Shown: positions 32,916 through 41,279 of the stretch, in pieces
Numbering within the stretch: position 1 is the first letter of the stretch
How the letters are laid out: each line of letters starts with the position of its first letter
Source: Pseudomonas grimontii
Lineage (GTDB): Bacteria; Pseudomonadota; Gammaproteobacteria; Pseudomonadales; Pseudomonadaceae
NCBI RefSeq assembly: GCF_007858185.1
Contig: NZ_VFES01000010.1
Span: 124,001 to 188,000, forward strand
DNA length: 64,000 nt
Direction: 5' to 3'
Notes under the pieces: model-generated
What the model was told of the DNA's origin: nothing
The model's database searches: none
What the model saw: only the letters and a program-made list of their open reading frames with translations
Program-made: the position numbers and the translations under genes

Positions 32916-33430
32916 AGTGGCTCGCCATACAGGGCGATGTAGCACTGGCGGATGCCCTGGGCCAGGTACTGGCGCACACGAGGCACCGACACGCCCAGGC
33001 GTTGGGCGATTTCGGCGTGGCCGAGGCCGTCGAGGCGGTTATACAGGAACGCGGCGCGGGCCTTGCTCGACAGCTTGCCGAGCAGGCGGTCGATGGCCTT
33101 GAGGTCTTCGAGGATCAGTTGCTGTTCTTCCGGCGAAGGGTGTTCGCTTTCCGGGATCAGCATCAATTCGGTGAGGTAGGCCTGTTCGAGGGCGGCACGG
33201 CGGAAGTAGTCGAACAGCAAGCCCTTGGCGATAGCCACCAGAAACGCTCGTGGCTCGCGGGGCTCGCGCAACTCGTCACGGCCCAGCAGGCGCATGAAGG
33301 TGTCCTGGCTCAGGTCTTCGGCACGGCTCGGGCAGGCCACATTGCGCCGCAGCCAGGCCAACAGCCAGCCACGATGGTCGCGATACAACGCACCAACAAG
33401 CTCACTGTGTGGGTTCTGGACCGACGACAA
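32912..33430 (-). CDS. ECF sigma factor, FecI type (FoxI-like)
   Basis: A 172-aa iron-starvation sigma factor. Region 2 has YRDHRGWLLAWLRRNVACPSRAEDLSQDTFMRLL and FLVAIAKGLLFDYFRR; region 4 has LSSKARAAFLYNRLDGLGHAEIAQRLGVSVPRVRQYLAQG. It should transcribe the receptor gene when the ferric siderophore is bound. It overlaps the regulator gene by 4 bases. A Fur-like box lies about 30-45 bases upstream of the start, so expression is probably iron-repressed. Confidence 0.92.
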   Translation of the reverse strand: MSSVQNPHSELVGALYRDHRGWLLAWLRRNVACPSRAEDLSQDTFMRLLGRDELREPREPRAFLVAIAKGLLFDYFRRAALEQAYLTELMLIPESEHPSPEEQQLILEDLKAIDRLLGKLSSKARAAFLYNRLDGLGHAEIAQRLGVSVPRVRQYLAQGIRQCYIALYGEPL

Positions 33431-33458
33431 GGCATCACCGAATAAACAAAAGGTTTAA

Positions 33459-33477
33459 ACTAACGAGAATTATTCGC
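33459..33477 (-). promoter_or_regulatory. Candidate Fur box upstream of the ECF sigma gene
   Basis: On the minus strand the sequence reads GCGAATAATTCTCGTTAGT, an AT-rich partial palindrome close to the GATAATGATAATCATTATC Fur consensus. This AATAATTCTC form is common before fecI-like genes. It lies about 30 bases upstream of the sigma start, overlapping the expected promoter. Confidence 0.6.
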
Positions 33478-33530
33478 GATTGTGTCAGAGGTGTGGGGCG
33501 GGCGCAATTAGCGTCTGTCGGGAGGTGACA

Positions 33531-34238
33531 TTAAAACGATGGCGCGTGTTTACGCCGCTTCCATTGGCTCAAACGCTCTTGCAGCGCCTGAGGCGTGTCG
33601 ATCTGCTGCTGGCGCGCGCGGCTGAACAGGATCAGCATCAGCTCCGCCGTGGCCAGGGCATCGGCGCTGGCGTGATGGCGTTCGCCCACGTGCAGGTTGA
33701 AGTGGTTGATCCAGTCGTCCAACCCGGCTTCGCGGATATGCGCCTCGGGGCACAGCAGCGGGGCGATGTCGGCCACATCGAGGAACGTATGGGCCAGGCG
33801 GTAGCCCAGGCTGTCCTTGAGGGCGCGGCCGAGCATGTGTTGATCGAATGGCGCGTGGAAGGCAAGCAGCGGGCTGTCGCCGACAAACTCCATGAAGTCC
33901 AGCAACGCCTCCACCGGGTCGCTGCCCGCCGCGATGGCGCTGGGGCCGAGGCCGTGGATCAGCACGCTGGGGCTGAGTTTGGTTTCGGCGCGGTGCAGGG
34001 TGCGCTCGAACAGTTGGGAAAAATCCACCGCGCCGTCCTCGATCACGACCGCGCCGATGGACAGCACCTGGTCACGGTTGAGGTTCAGGCCGCTGGTTTC
34101 CAGGTCCAGCACCACCCAGCGCTGGCTGCGCAACGCGTTGTCGCCCAATACAAGAGGCTTGGGGAGTTGCTCCAGGCGCCGTTGTTGCGCTGTATCCAGC
34201 CTGGGTTTGGTCGCGCGTAGCCAGTCAAACAAGCTCAC
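33531..34238 (-). CDS. DnaQ-like 3'-5' exonuclease (DEDDh)
   Basis: A 235-aa exonuclease related to the epsilon subunit of DNA polymerase III. Exo I is Asp45 and Glu47 in VVLDLETSGLN, Exo II Asp132 in FHAPFDQHML, and Exo III His188 and Asp193 in HHASADALAT, completing the DEDDh set. The N-terminal 35 residues (MSLFDWLRAT) are outside the nuclease fold. It overlaps the upstream CNB-CBS-nucleotidyltransferase gene by 4 bases. This two-gene pair is common in Pseudomonas and marine proteobacteria, but its substrate (DNA repair or nucleotide turnover) is not established. Confidence 0.87.
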   Translation of the reverse strand: MSLFDWLRATKPRLDTAQQRRLEQLPKPLVLGDNALRSQRWVVLDLETSGLNLNRDQVLSIGAVVIEDGAVDFSQLFERTLHRAETKLSPSVLIHGLGPSAIAAGSDPVEALLDFMEFVGDSPLLAFHAPFDQHMLGRALKDSLGYRLAHTFLDVADIAPLLCPEAHIREAGLDDWINHFNLHVGERHHASADALATAELMLILFSRARQQQIDTPQALQERLSQWKRRKHAPSF

Positions 34239-36196
34239 AGTTGATACCGTAAGGTCAGGCTGCTTTGCAGGCGCTGGGCCTGGCGCAGGGACTCACGCAG
34301 GATACGGCGGTCCAGGTGGTTGAGGCTGTCGGGGTCGACGCGGTTGGAGTAAGGCTGGTTCTCGCGGGTCTGCAACTGATGCTGCTGCATGCGGGTTTGC
34401 TGGATGAAGTGATAGGCCTCTTCATAGGCGGCGCCGTCCAGGGGCTCGATCACTTCCTTGACCACCAGTTGGCGCAGGCGCTCCAGGGTGTTATTGGCAT
34501 GGATGCCGTTGGCCAGGGCCAACAGGCGTGCGCCGTCGACAAAGGGGGTAAGCCCCTGCACCTTGAGGTCGAGGGTGGCCTTTTCCCCGCCTTTACGCGT
34601 CAGCACAAAATCGCGAAAGCGTCCTACGGGCGGGCGCTGGCGCAAGGCGTTCTCGGCCAGCATGCGCTGGAACAGCCGGTTATCCCCCACCTGGTCGAGA
34701 ATGCCCTGGCGCAGTTGCTCGCAGCCACGTTCATCGCCCCACACGACGCGCAGGTCAAAATAGATACTCGACCCCAGCAGGTTTTCCGGCGTCGCCTCGC
34801 GAATAAACGCCGCAAACCGCCGCGCCCATTCCGCCCGCGACAGGCATAGCTCGGGGTTGCCGGCCATGATGTTGCCCTTGCACAGGCTGAACCCGCACAG
34901 TGCCAGGCTCTGGTTGATCTGCTGCGCCACGGGCAGCAGCCGCCCGCGAATCTCGGCGGCCTCCACCGCGTCCTTGGCCTCGAACAGGATGCCGTTGTCC
35001 TGGTCGGTGTACAGCGTCTGCTCGCGCCGGCCTTCGCTGCCGAAACACAGCCAACTGAACGGCACGCCGGGGTCGCCTTTTTCGGCCAGGGTCAACTCGA
35101 TCACCCGGCACACGGTGTGATCGTTGAGCAGGGTAATGATGTGGGTGATCTGGGTAGACGACGCGCCATGGGCGAGCATGCGCTCCACCAGTTGGCCGAT
35201 CTCGCCGCGCATCGCCACCAGGTTCTCCACCCGTGGCGCATTGCGGATGGTGCGGGCCAGGTGCACCAGATCGACCCGTTGCAGGGAAAACAGATCGCGC
35301 TCGGACACCACGCCGCACAGGCGCTGGTCCTTGACCAGGCAGACGTGGGCGATATGCCGCTCGGTCATGGCGATGGCTGCGTCGAAGGCGCTGTGGTCCG
35401 GCGATAAAAAGAACGGCGCCTGGGTCATGTGGCCTTCGATGCCCTGGCTGAAGTCGCCGGTGCCGTCGGCCACCACCTGGCGCAGGTCGCGCAGGGTGAA
35501 AATGCCCAGGGGCGCCTTGTGTTCGTCGACGATCACAATGCTGCCCACCTGCTGCTCATGCATCAGCGTTACCGCTTCACGCAGCGGCGTCTGCGGGCTG
35601 CAGGTGACCGGATGGCGCATGGCCAATTCGCCCAGGCGGGTGTTCAGGGAATATTGGGTGCCGAGGGTTTCCACGGCTTTTTGCTGCACTTGCTGGTTGA
35701 CCTGGTCGAGCAGGCTGCTGACGCCACGCAAGGCGAAGTCGCGGAACGGGCTGGACAGCGCGAACAGCTTGATAAAGGCCGGCTTGTTCAGTTGCAGGCA
35801 GAAAGTGTCTTCAGCGGCCTTGTGTTCGGTGCGGGTGGCCCGTTCACCTAATAGCGCCGCGAGGGGGAAGCACTCACCGGTGGTAATTTCGAAGGTGGCT
35901 TGCGTGGCGTCCGGCCGTTCACCCACGACGCGGCCCTGCTTGACGATGTAAAAGTGCTCCACCGGCCCGCCCGACGGCTTGAGGATGCTCTCGCCGGGGC
36001 CGAAGAAGCGCAGTTGGCACTGTTCCACCAAAAACGCCAGGTGCGCGTTTTCCATCTGGTTGAACGGCGGAAAGCGTTGCAGGAACTGCAGGGTGCCGTG
36101 GATGTTCTGCATGACAGCAGTTTTTCCCGCCTGGGCGAAAGCATCAGCTTTACTCATAACCATGACCGCAATTTTTTTGTCGTTATCGTCCTGCAT
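34235..36196 (-). CDS. CNB-CBS-DUF294 putative nucleotidyltransferase
   Basis: A 653-aa cytoplasmic signalling protein. It has a cyclic-nucleotide-binding-like domain (about 30-150, with RFFGPGESILKPSGGPVEHFYIV), two CBS domains (about 205-325, HPVTCSPQTPLREAVTLMHE and FSQGIEGHMTQAPFFLSPD), and a DUF294 domain. DUF294 carries a GlnE/GlnD-like nucleotidyltransferase motif, GSEGRREQTLYTDQDNGILF (Gly-Ser then two Asp). A DUF294_C helical domain completes it. The architecture suggests nucleotide sensing coupled to protein modification. It is coupled by overlap to the exonuclease gene. Its partner protein is unknown. Confidence 0.85.
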   Translation of the reverse strand: MQDDNDKKIAVMVMSKADAFAQAGKTAVMQNIHGTLQFLQRFPPFNQMENAHLAFLVEQCQLRFFGPGESILKPSGGPVEHFYIVKQGRVVGERPDATQATFEITTGECFPLAALLGERATRTEHKAAEDTFCLQLNKPAFIKLFALSSPFRDFALRGVSSLLDQVNQQVQQKAVETLGTQYSLNTRLGELAMRHPVTCSPQTPLREAVTLMHEQQVGSIVIVDEHKAPLGIFTLRDLRQVVADGTGDFSQGIEGHMTQAPFFLSPDHSAFDAAIAMTERHIAHVCLVKDQRLCGVVSERDLFSLQRVDLVHLARTIRNAPRVENLVAMRGEIGQLVERMLAHGASSTQITHIITLLNDHTVCRVIELTLAEKGDPGVPFSWLCFGSEGRREQTLYTDQDNGILFEAKDAVEAAEIRGRLLPVAQQINQSLALCGFSLCKGNIMAGNPELCLSRAEWARRFAAFIREATPENLLGSSIYFDLRVVWGDERGCEQLRQGILDQVGDNRLFQRMLAENALRQRPPVGRFRDFVLTRKGGEKATLDLKVQGLTPFVDGARLLALANGIHANNTLERLRQLVVKEVIEPLDGAAYEEAYHFIQQTRMQQHQLQTRENQPYSNRVDPDSLNHLDRRILRESLRQAQRLQSSLTLRYQL

Positions 36197-36383
36197 GGTC
36201 GACTCCTGAGCGGCGGGTGCCCATTGGACGTAAGTCTAGGTCGATGAAAACGCCGCAGAACTAAGGAAAAACCTTACACGACTATCGTCCAAACCCCGTA
36301 GAACACCCACTAGGCAAACTTTCCGACGAAGTGCACATTGATCGCCCTTCCGCAGATGTCTGACGAGTGTGACGGGGGGATTG

Positions 36384-36851
36384 ATGAGAACTGCTGAGAA
36401 ACGTATGTCCGACCACGATATTTTGAGTGATGCCGAGCGCGAGGCGCTGAGCGCCGTGATGCTGGAGCCTGATTTACCGCCACAACGCGTGTTGATTGTT
36501 GATGACGACAAGGACGCGCGTGAACTGCTGGCGGAGATCCTGGGCTTGGACGGTATTCGCTGCATGACTGCCGACAGTGGTGAGGCAGCGTGGGATTTAT
36601 TGAAGTCCAGCAGCTCCATCGGTTTGCTGATCACCGACCTGCGCATGGCGCCGAGCAATGGCCTCGAGTTGATTCGCCAGGTGCGCGAATCCACTCGCGC
36701 TGCGTTGCCCATCATCATCATGTCGGGGGACGCGGAAGCGCCGGATGTGATTGATGCGATGCATTTGAGCGTGGTGGACTTTTTGCTCAAGCCGATCGAT
36801 AGCGTGAAGTTGGCGAAGTTGGTGAAGCGGGAGTTGGGGATGGCTTCCTGA
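36384..36851 (+). CDS. Stand-alone receiver-domain response regulator
   Basis: A 155-aa protein with a 34-residue N-terminal extension followed by a single receiver domain. Visible are the acidic triad DDDKD (Asp40-42), phosphoacceptor Asp85 (LITDLRMAP), Thr/Ser switch IIMSGDAE and Lys136 (LLKPIDS). There is no output domain, so it probably acts by protein contact or in a phosphorelay. ATG 36384 with GGGGGA just upstream is chosen over GTG 36369. No histidine kinase is adjacent. It is divergent from the CNB-CBS gene. Confidence 0.85.
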   Translation: MRTAEKRMSDHDILSDAEREALSAVMLEPDLPPQRVLIVDDDKDARELLAEILGLDGIRCMTADSGEAAWDLLKSSSSIGLLITDLRMAPSNGLELIRQVRESTRAALPIIIMSGDAEAPDVIDAMHLSVVDFLLKPIDSVKLAKLVKRELGMAS

Positions 36852-36875
36852 TTTTGTGGTGTATGTACCGGCCTC

Positions 36876-36960
36876 ATCGGGAGCAAGCCCCCTCCCACAG
36901 TTGACCGCATTACTACAGGATGTATCACGATCAACTGTGGGAGGGGGCTTGCCCCCGATG
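36876..36960. repeat. REPIN
   Basis: ATCGGGAGCAAGCCCCCTCC, then about 38 bases, then GTGGGAGGGGGCTTGCCCCC. It lies between the convergent response-regulator and glcB genes. Confidence 0.92.
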
Positions 36961-36990
36961 GCGCCTGTCCAGTCACCACAAGCCCCAAAG

Positions 36991-37023
36991 AAAAAGCCCT
37001 GATCTCACGATCAGGGCTTTTTC
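36991..37023 (-). terminator. Rho-independent terminator of glcB (bidirectional)
   Basis: AAAAAGCCCTGATC, loop TCAC, then GATCAGGGCTTTTT: a 13-pair stem flanked by A and T tracts, so it can work in both directions. It lies 2 bases after the glcB stop and could also serve the response-regulator gene from the other side. Confidence 0.93.
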
Positions 37024-37025
37024 AT

Positions 37026-39203
37026 TTACAGGCCGTTTTTAGCCTTGAACTCCCTCCGCCGACGGTGCAACACCGGCTCGGTATAGCCATTCGGCTGCTT
37101 AGTCCCTTCAATCACCAGTTCCACCGCTGCCTGGAACGCGATGTTGCTGTCGAAGTCCGGTGCCAGCGGACGGTACAGCGCATCCCCGGCATTCTGACGG
37201 TCCACCACCGGCGCCATGCGCTTGAGGCTTTCCATCACTTGGGCTTCGTTGACGATGCCGTGGCGTAGCCAGTTGGCGATGTGCTGGCTGGAGATGCGCA
37301 GGGTGGCGCGGTCTTCCATCAGGCCGACATCGTTGATGTCCGGCACTTTCGAGCAACCCACGCCTTGGTCGATCCAGCGCACGACATAGCCGAGGATGCC
37401 CTGGGCGTTGTTGTCCAGCTCGTTGCGGATTTCTTCGTCGGACCAATCGGTGTTGCTGGCCAGGGGAATGGTCAGGATGTCGTCCACCGATGCTCGTTCG
37501 CGCTTGGCCAGTTCGGCCTGGCGCGCGAACACGTCGACCTTGTGATAGTGCAGCGCGTGCAGTGCGGCCGCCGTCGGCGATGGCACCCAGGCGGTGTTGG
37601 CGCCGGCCAGTGGGTGGGCGATTTTCTGTTCAAGCATCGCCGCCATCAGGTCGGGCATCGCCCACATGCCTTTACCGATCTGTGCACGGCCTTGCAGGCC
37701 GGTGCTCAAGCCGATATCGACGTTCCAGTTCTCGTAGGCGCCGATCCATTTTTCTGCCTTCATCGCTGCCTTGCGCACCATCGCGCCCGCTTCCATGGAG
37801 GTGTGGATCTCGTCGCCGGTGCGGTCGAGGAAGCCGGTGTTGATAAACACCACGCGCTCGCTGGCGGCCTTGATGCAGGCCTTGAGGTTGACCGTGGTGC
37901 GGCGCTCCTCGTCCATGATCCCGACCTTGAGGGTGTTGCGTGGCAGGTTCAGCACGTCTTCGATACGGCCAAACAGCTCGTTGGTGAACGCGGCTTCTTC
38001 GGGGCCGTGCATCTTCGGCTTCACGATGTAGACCGAACCGGTGCGGCTGTTCTTGCGCGTGTTGTTGCCGTTGAGGCTGTGGATCGCCGCCAGGCTGGTG
38101 AGCAGGCCGTCGAGGATGCCTTCCGGTACTTCGTTGCCGTCTTTGTCGAGGATCGCGTCGATGGTCATCAAGTGGCCAACGTTGCGCACGAACAACAGCG
38201 AACGGCCGTGCAGCGTCACGTCCTGGCCGTCGACGCCGGTGTAGACGCGGTCGGCGTTCATGGTGCGGGTGAAGGTCTTGCCACCCTTGGCCACTTCTTC
38301 AGCCAGGTCGCCCTTCATCAGGCCGAGCCAGTTGCGGTAGATCACCACCTTGTCATCGGCATCGACGGCGGCGACGGAGTCTTCGCAGTCCATGATGGTG
38401 GTGAGTGCGGCTTCCATCAGTACGTCTTTGACGCCGGCGGCATCGGTCTGGCCGACCGGGGTGCTGGCGTCGATCTGGATTTCGAAGTGCAGGCCGTTGT
38501 GTTTCAGCAGGATCGCGATCGGCTCGGCAGCAGGGCCCTGGAAACCAATCAACTGGGCGTCGTCACGCAGGCCGCTGTTGCTGCCACCCTTGAGGCTGAC
38601 GATCAACATGCCGTCGACGATCTTGTAGCCGGTGGAATCGACGTGGCTGCCGGCGCTCAGCGGCGCGGCTTCGTCGAGGAAGGCACGGGCGAAGGCAATC
38701 ACCTTGTCGCCACGCACTTTGTTGTAGCCCTTGCCCTTTTCGGCGCCGTCGGCTTCGCTGATGGCATCGGTGCCATACAGTGCGTCGTACAGCGAGCCCC
38801 AACGTGCATTGGAAGCGTTGAGGGCGAAGCGGGCGTTCATCACCGGCACCACCAGCTGTGGGCCGGCCATGCGCGCGATCTCGTCATCGACGTTTTGGGT
38901 CGAGGCCTGGAAGTCTGCGGCTTCTGGCAGCAGGTATCCGATGTCTTGCAGGAAGGCTTTGTAGGCCACCGGGTCGTGGGCCTGGCTGGCGTGGGTCTGG
39001 TGCCAGGTATCGATCCGCGCCTGGAAATCGTCGCGTTTGGCGAGTAGGGCTTTGTTCTTCGGTGCCAGGTCGTGGATGACCTTGTCGGCGCCGGCCCAGA
39101 ACTGGTCGGCAGTAATGCCGGTACCGGGAATGGCTTCGTTGTTCACGAAGTCGAACAGGACTTTGGCGACCTGCAGGCCACCGACTTGAACGTGTTCAGT
39201 CAT
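37026..39203 (-). CDS. glcB: Malate synthase G
   Basis: A 725-aa glyoxylate-cycle enzyme condensing glyoxylate with acetyl-CoA to malate. Family segments include VVPVMNARFALNASNARWGSLYDALYGTD, LMEAALTTIMDCEDSVAAVDADDKVVIYRNWLG (metal-binding acidic region), PKMHGPEEAAFTNELF, VGIMDEERRTTVNL and GKGMWAMPDLMAAMLEQK. The length matches the single-chain G isoform. Start 39203 (MTEHVQVGGL) is chosen over a 4-residue longer frame. It supports growth on acetate and fatty acids. A terminator follows directly; the 266-base gap to the divergent GcvR-like gene holds its promoter. Confidence 0.96.
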   Translation of the reverse strand: MTEHVQVGGLQVAKVLFDFVNNEAIPGTGITADQFWAGADKVIHDLAPKNKALLAKRDDFQARIDTWHQTHASQAHDPVAYKAFLQDIGYLLPEAADFQASTQNVDDEIARMAGPQLVVPVMNARFALNASNARWGSLYDALYGTDAISEADGAEKGKGYNKVRGDKVIAFARAFLDEAAPLSAGSHVDSTGYKIVDGMLIVSLKGGSNSGLRDDAQLIGFQGPAAEPIAILLKHNGLHFEIQIDASTPVGQTDAAGVKDVLMEAALTTIMDCEDSVAAVDADDKVVIYRNWLGLMKGDLAEEVAKGGKTFTRTMNADRVYTGVDGQDVTLHGRSLLFVRNVGHLMTIDAILDKDGNEVPEGILDGLLTSLAAIHSLNGNNTRKNSRTGSVYIVKPKMHGPEEAAFTNELFGRIEDVLNLPRNTLKVGIMDEERRTTVNLKACIKAASERVVFINTGFLDRTGDEIHTSMEAGAMVRKAAMKAEKWIGAYENWNVDIGLSTGLQGRAQIGKGMWAMPDLMAAMLEQKIAHPLAGANTAWVPSPTAAALHALHYHKVDVFARQAELAKRERASVDDILTIPLASNTDWSDEEIRNELDNNAQGILGYVVRWIDQGVGCSKVPDINDVGLMEDRATLRISSQHIANWLRHGIVNEAQVMESLKRMAPVVDRQNAGDALYRPLAPDFDSNIAFQAAVELVIEGTKQPNGYTEPVLHRRRREFKAKNGL

Positions 39204-39469
39204 TGCTTGCCTCACTCTGCGGAGCTTATGCGCTGATTCAGATTTTCATTATGTAGTGCACGGGAGGGCATACTACATGATGACTTGCGGTTGTGAAAAT
39301 TAGACTAAATACGTCGTTTAGCGACCCACTTTGGTCGTACGGTCACAGCGGAGAACCGGATGTTCTCAAAAAACTATTGGATTGTTCCAGGTAAATATAA
39401 AAATGGTACACGATTTGTTTTCGAGGGCTTCCGAGTCCACCTTGTAGATTGAATTCAGAGGGCTTCGCC

Positions 39470-39982
39470 ATGGACCATCTTGTACTCACTATTATCGCCG
39501 CCGACAAACCCGGCCTGGTAGAACGCATCGCGCAGAACATTGCGGCCCACGGCGGCAATTGGCTGGAAAGCCGAATGGCGCATATGGCCGGGCAATTTGC
39601 CGGGATCCTGCGGGTCAGCGTTCCAGCGGAAAACCGTCAGGCGTTGGTAGGGGCGCTGGAAGACTTATCCACCCACGGCATTCGCGTGCTGGTAGGCGAG
39701 GGCAGCACCGGGCAGGCATTCACTTCCAAACCGATTGTGATGACCTTGGTTGGCAATGACCGCTCGGGCATCGTACGTGAGATTACCGCGCTGTTGAGCA
39801 AGCAGGGCGTGAACCTGGAACGCCTGAGCACCGATGTACGGCCGGCCCCGATGAGCGGTGACCCGCTGTTCAGCGCGGAGGCGTTGTTGCAGGTGCCGTC
39901 GACGTTGTCTCTGGATAAGTTGCAGGCGTCGCTGGAAACACTGGCCGATGACCTGATGGTGGAGTTGCGCAGCGAGGAATAA
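39470..39982 (+). CDS. GcvR-like protein with two ACT domains
   Basis: A 170-aa protein built of two ACT domains: residues 1-80 (MDHLVLTIIAADKPGLVERIAQNIAAHGGNWLESRM) and about 88-165 (VMTLVGNDRSGIVREITALLSKQGVNLERLSTD). This is the plan of GcvR, which in E. coli binds glycine and inhibits the GcvA activator of glycine cleavage. AGAGGG lies 9 bases before ATG 39470. No gcv genes are adjacent, so assignment as a true GcvR is moderate; an amino-acid-sensing role is likely. Confidence 0.8.
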   Translation: MDHLVLTIIAADKPGLVERIAQNIAAHGGNWLESRMAHMAGQFAGILRVSVPAENRQALVGALEDLSTHGIRVLVGEGSTGQAFTSKPIVMTLVGNDRSGIVREITALLSKQGVNLERLSTDVRPAPMSGDPLFSAEALLQVPSTLSLDKLQASLETLADDLMVELRSEE

Positions 39983-40017
39983 CCCCCAAGGTTATGCATG
40001 GAAATCTTGCATGGGCC

Positions 40018-40138
40018 TGTGGATAACCTGTAGAGACCCGGCGCCAGGCCACGCCGACCGGGCTTCTGCGCGGGCTGAGCAAAAAACGAGCAGTTTCAAG
40101 GGCTTGTGCACAAATGGCGGGGATCAGGTTGTGGATAA
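40018..40138. repeat. Pair of perfect DnaA boxes between gcvR-like and rarD genes
   Basis: TGTGGATAACCTG occurs at 40018-40026 (core TGTGGATAA) and TTGTGGATAACCTT at 40130-40138, 112 bases apart in the same orientation. A TTGTGCACAAA palindrome lies near 40105. The 219-base gap between convergent genes has no other gene. The composition recalls the array at 3765-4320. Confidence 0.6.
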
Positions 40139-40201
40139 CCTTGGGGTGGATCTCTGCAAGCCGGGCCGGCTGGGGCTTGCAGAGGTTTGTATGTTATTTG
40201 A

Positions 40202-41086
40202 TCAGCGTTTGCGCACGGTCAACCACGCATCGACGCTGTAGACCACCAGCCCGGCCCAGATAAAGGCAAAGGCGAGCAGCGTGCTCGACGCCAGGTGCTC
40301 ACCGAACAGCAGCACCGCTTCAAGCAGCACCAAGGTGGGCGCCACGTACTGCAAGAAGCCCAGCGCGGTGTAGGGCAAATGCCGTGCGGCGGCGTTGAAG
40401 CACACCAGCGGGATCAGCGTCACCGGGCCGGCGGCCACCAGCCACCAGGCTTCGGATGTGCTCCAGAACGCCAGTTGTGCACTGTGGGCCGACGGGTTGA
40501 ACAGCAACCAGGCCACCGCAATCGGCACCAGCATCCAGGTTTCCACCACCAGCCCCGGCAGTGCCTTGACCGGCGCCTGCTTGCGGATCAGGCCGTAAAA
40601 ACCGAAGGTCAGCGCCAGTACCAGCGATACCCACGGCAAGCTGCCCACCTGCCATACCTGTTGCGCCACACCCACCGCGGCCAGCCCGACGGCCACCCAT
40701 TGCAGGCGACGCAGGCGCTCGCCGAGGAGCAGCATGCCCAGCAGCACATTCACCAGCGGGTTGATGTAGTAACCCAGGCTCGCTTCGAGCATGCGCCCGC
40801 TGTTCACCGACCATACATAGGTCAGCCAGTTACCGGCGATCAACGAACCGCTGAGTGCCAGGATCGCCAGGCGCTTGGGGTTGTCGCGCAGTTCGCGAAA
40901 CCAGCCGGGGTGCTTCCACACCATCAACAGCAAACCACCGAACAGCGCCGACCAGAGCACCCGGTGCACGATGATTTCGGCGGCGGGCACACTGGCGATG
41001 GCTTTGAAGTAGAGCGGGAACAGACCCCAGATGACATAGGCGCTAAGGCCCAGGATGTACCCCTTGCGGGGGTTGGCGGGTTGCAT
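40202..41086 (-). CDS. rarD: EamA-family transporter RarD
   Basis: A 294-aa membrane protein with about ten helices in two EamA repeats. It starts RKGYILGLSAYVIWGLFPLYFKAI, the RarD signature. Later segments GNWLTYVWSVNSGRMLEASLGYYINPLVNVLLGMLLLGERL and LQYVAPTLVLLEAVLLFGEHL are highly typical. RarD-type proteins belong to the drug/metabolite transporter superfamily and are called chloramphenicol-sensitive proteins, but the physiological substrate is unknown. Its 3' end converges with the GcvR-like gene. Confidence 0.9.
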   Translation of the reverse strand: MQPANPRKGYILGLSAYVIWGLFPLYFKAIASVPAAEIIVHRVLWSALFGGLLLMVWKHPGWFRELRDNPKRLAILALSGSLIAGNWLTYVWSVNSGRMLEASLGYYINPLVNVLLGMLLLGERLRRLQWVAVGLAAVGVAQQVWQVGSLPWVSLVLALTFGFYGLIRKQAPVKALPGLVVETWMLVPIAVAWLLFNPSAHSAQLAFWSTSEAWWLVAAGPVTLIPLVCFNAAARHLPYTALGFLQYVAPTLVLLEAVLLFGEHLASSTLLAFAFIWAGLVVYSVDAWLTVRKR

Positions 41087-41177
41087 TGCAGAATCCTTGC
41101 TTAGGCAGCTAACAAAGCGCGATTGTAAGGATATTTGTCAACCAATGGGACTGGCTTGGTAATGAGGTCTGCTTTGT

Positions 41178-41264
41178 GTGGGAGGGGGCTTGCTCCCGAT
41201 GGCGGTGTATCAGCTAGCTTATCTGTAGCTGACACACTGCTATCGGGAGCAAGCCCCCTCCCAC
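41178..41264. repeat. REPIN
   Basis: GTGGGAGGGGGCTTGCTCCC and its inverse, about 45 bases apart. It lies between rarD and srkA on the 3' side of srkA, ending 15 bases before the srkA stop. Confidence 0.92.
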
Positions 41265-41279
41265 ATAAAGCCAAAGCCG

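Noticed and set aside
31743..32942. A 399-codon plus-strand frame over the FecR-type gene
   Set aside because: Antisense shadow that also reads through a REPIN; the minus-strand gene has clear DUF4880/FecR domains.
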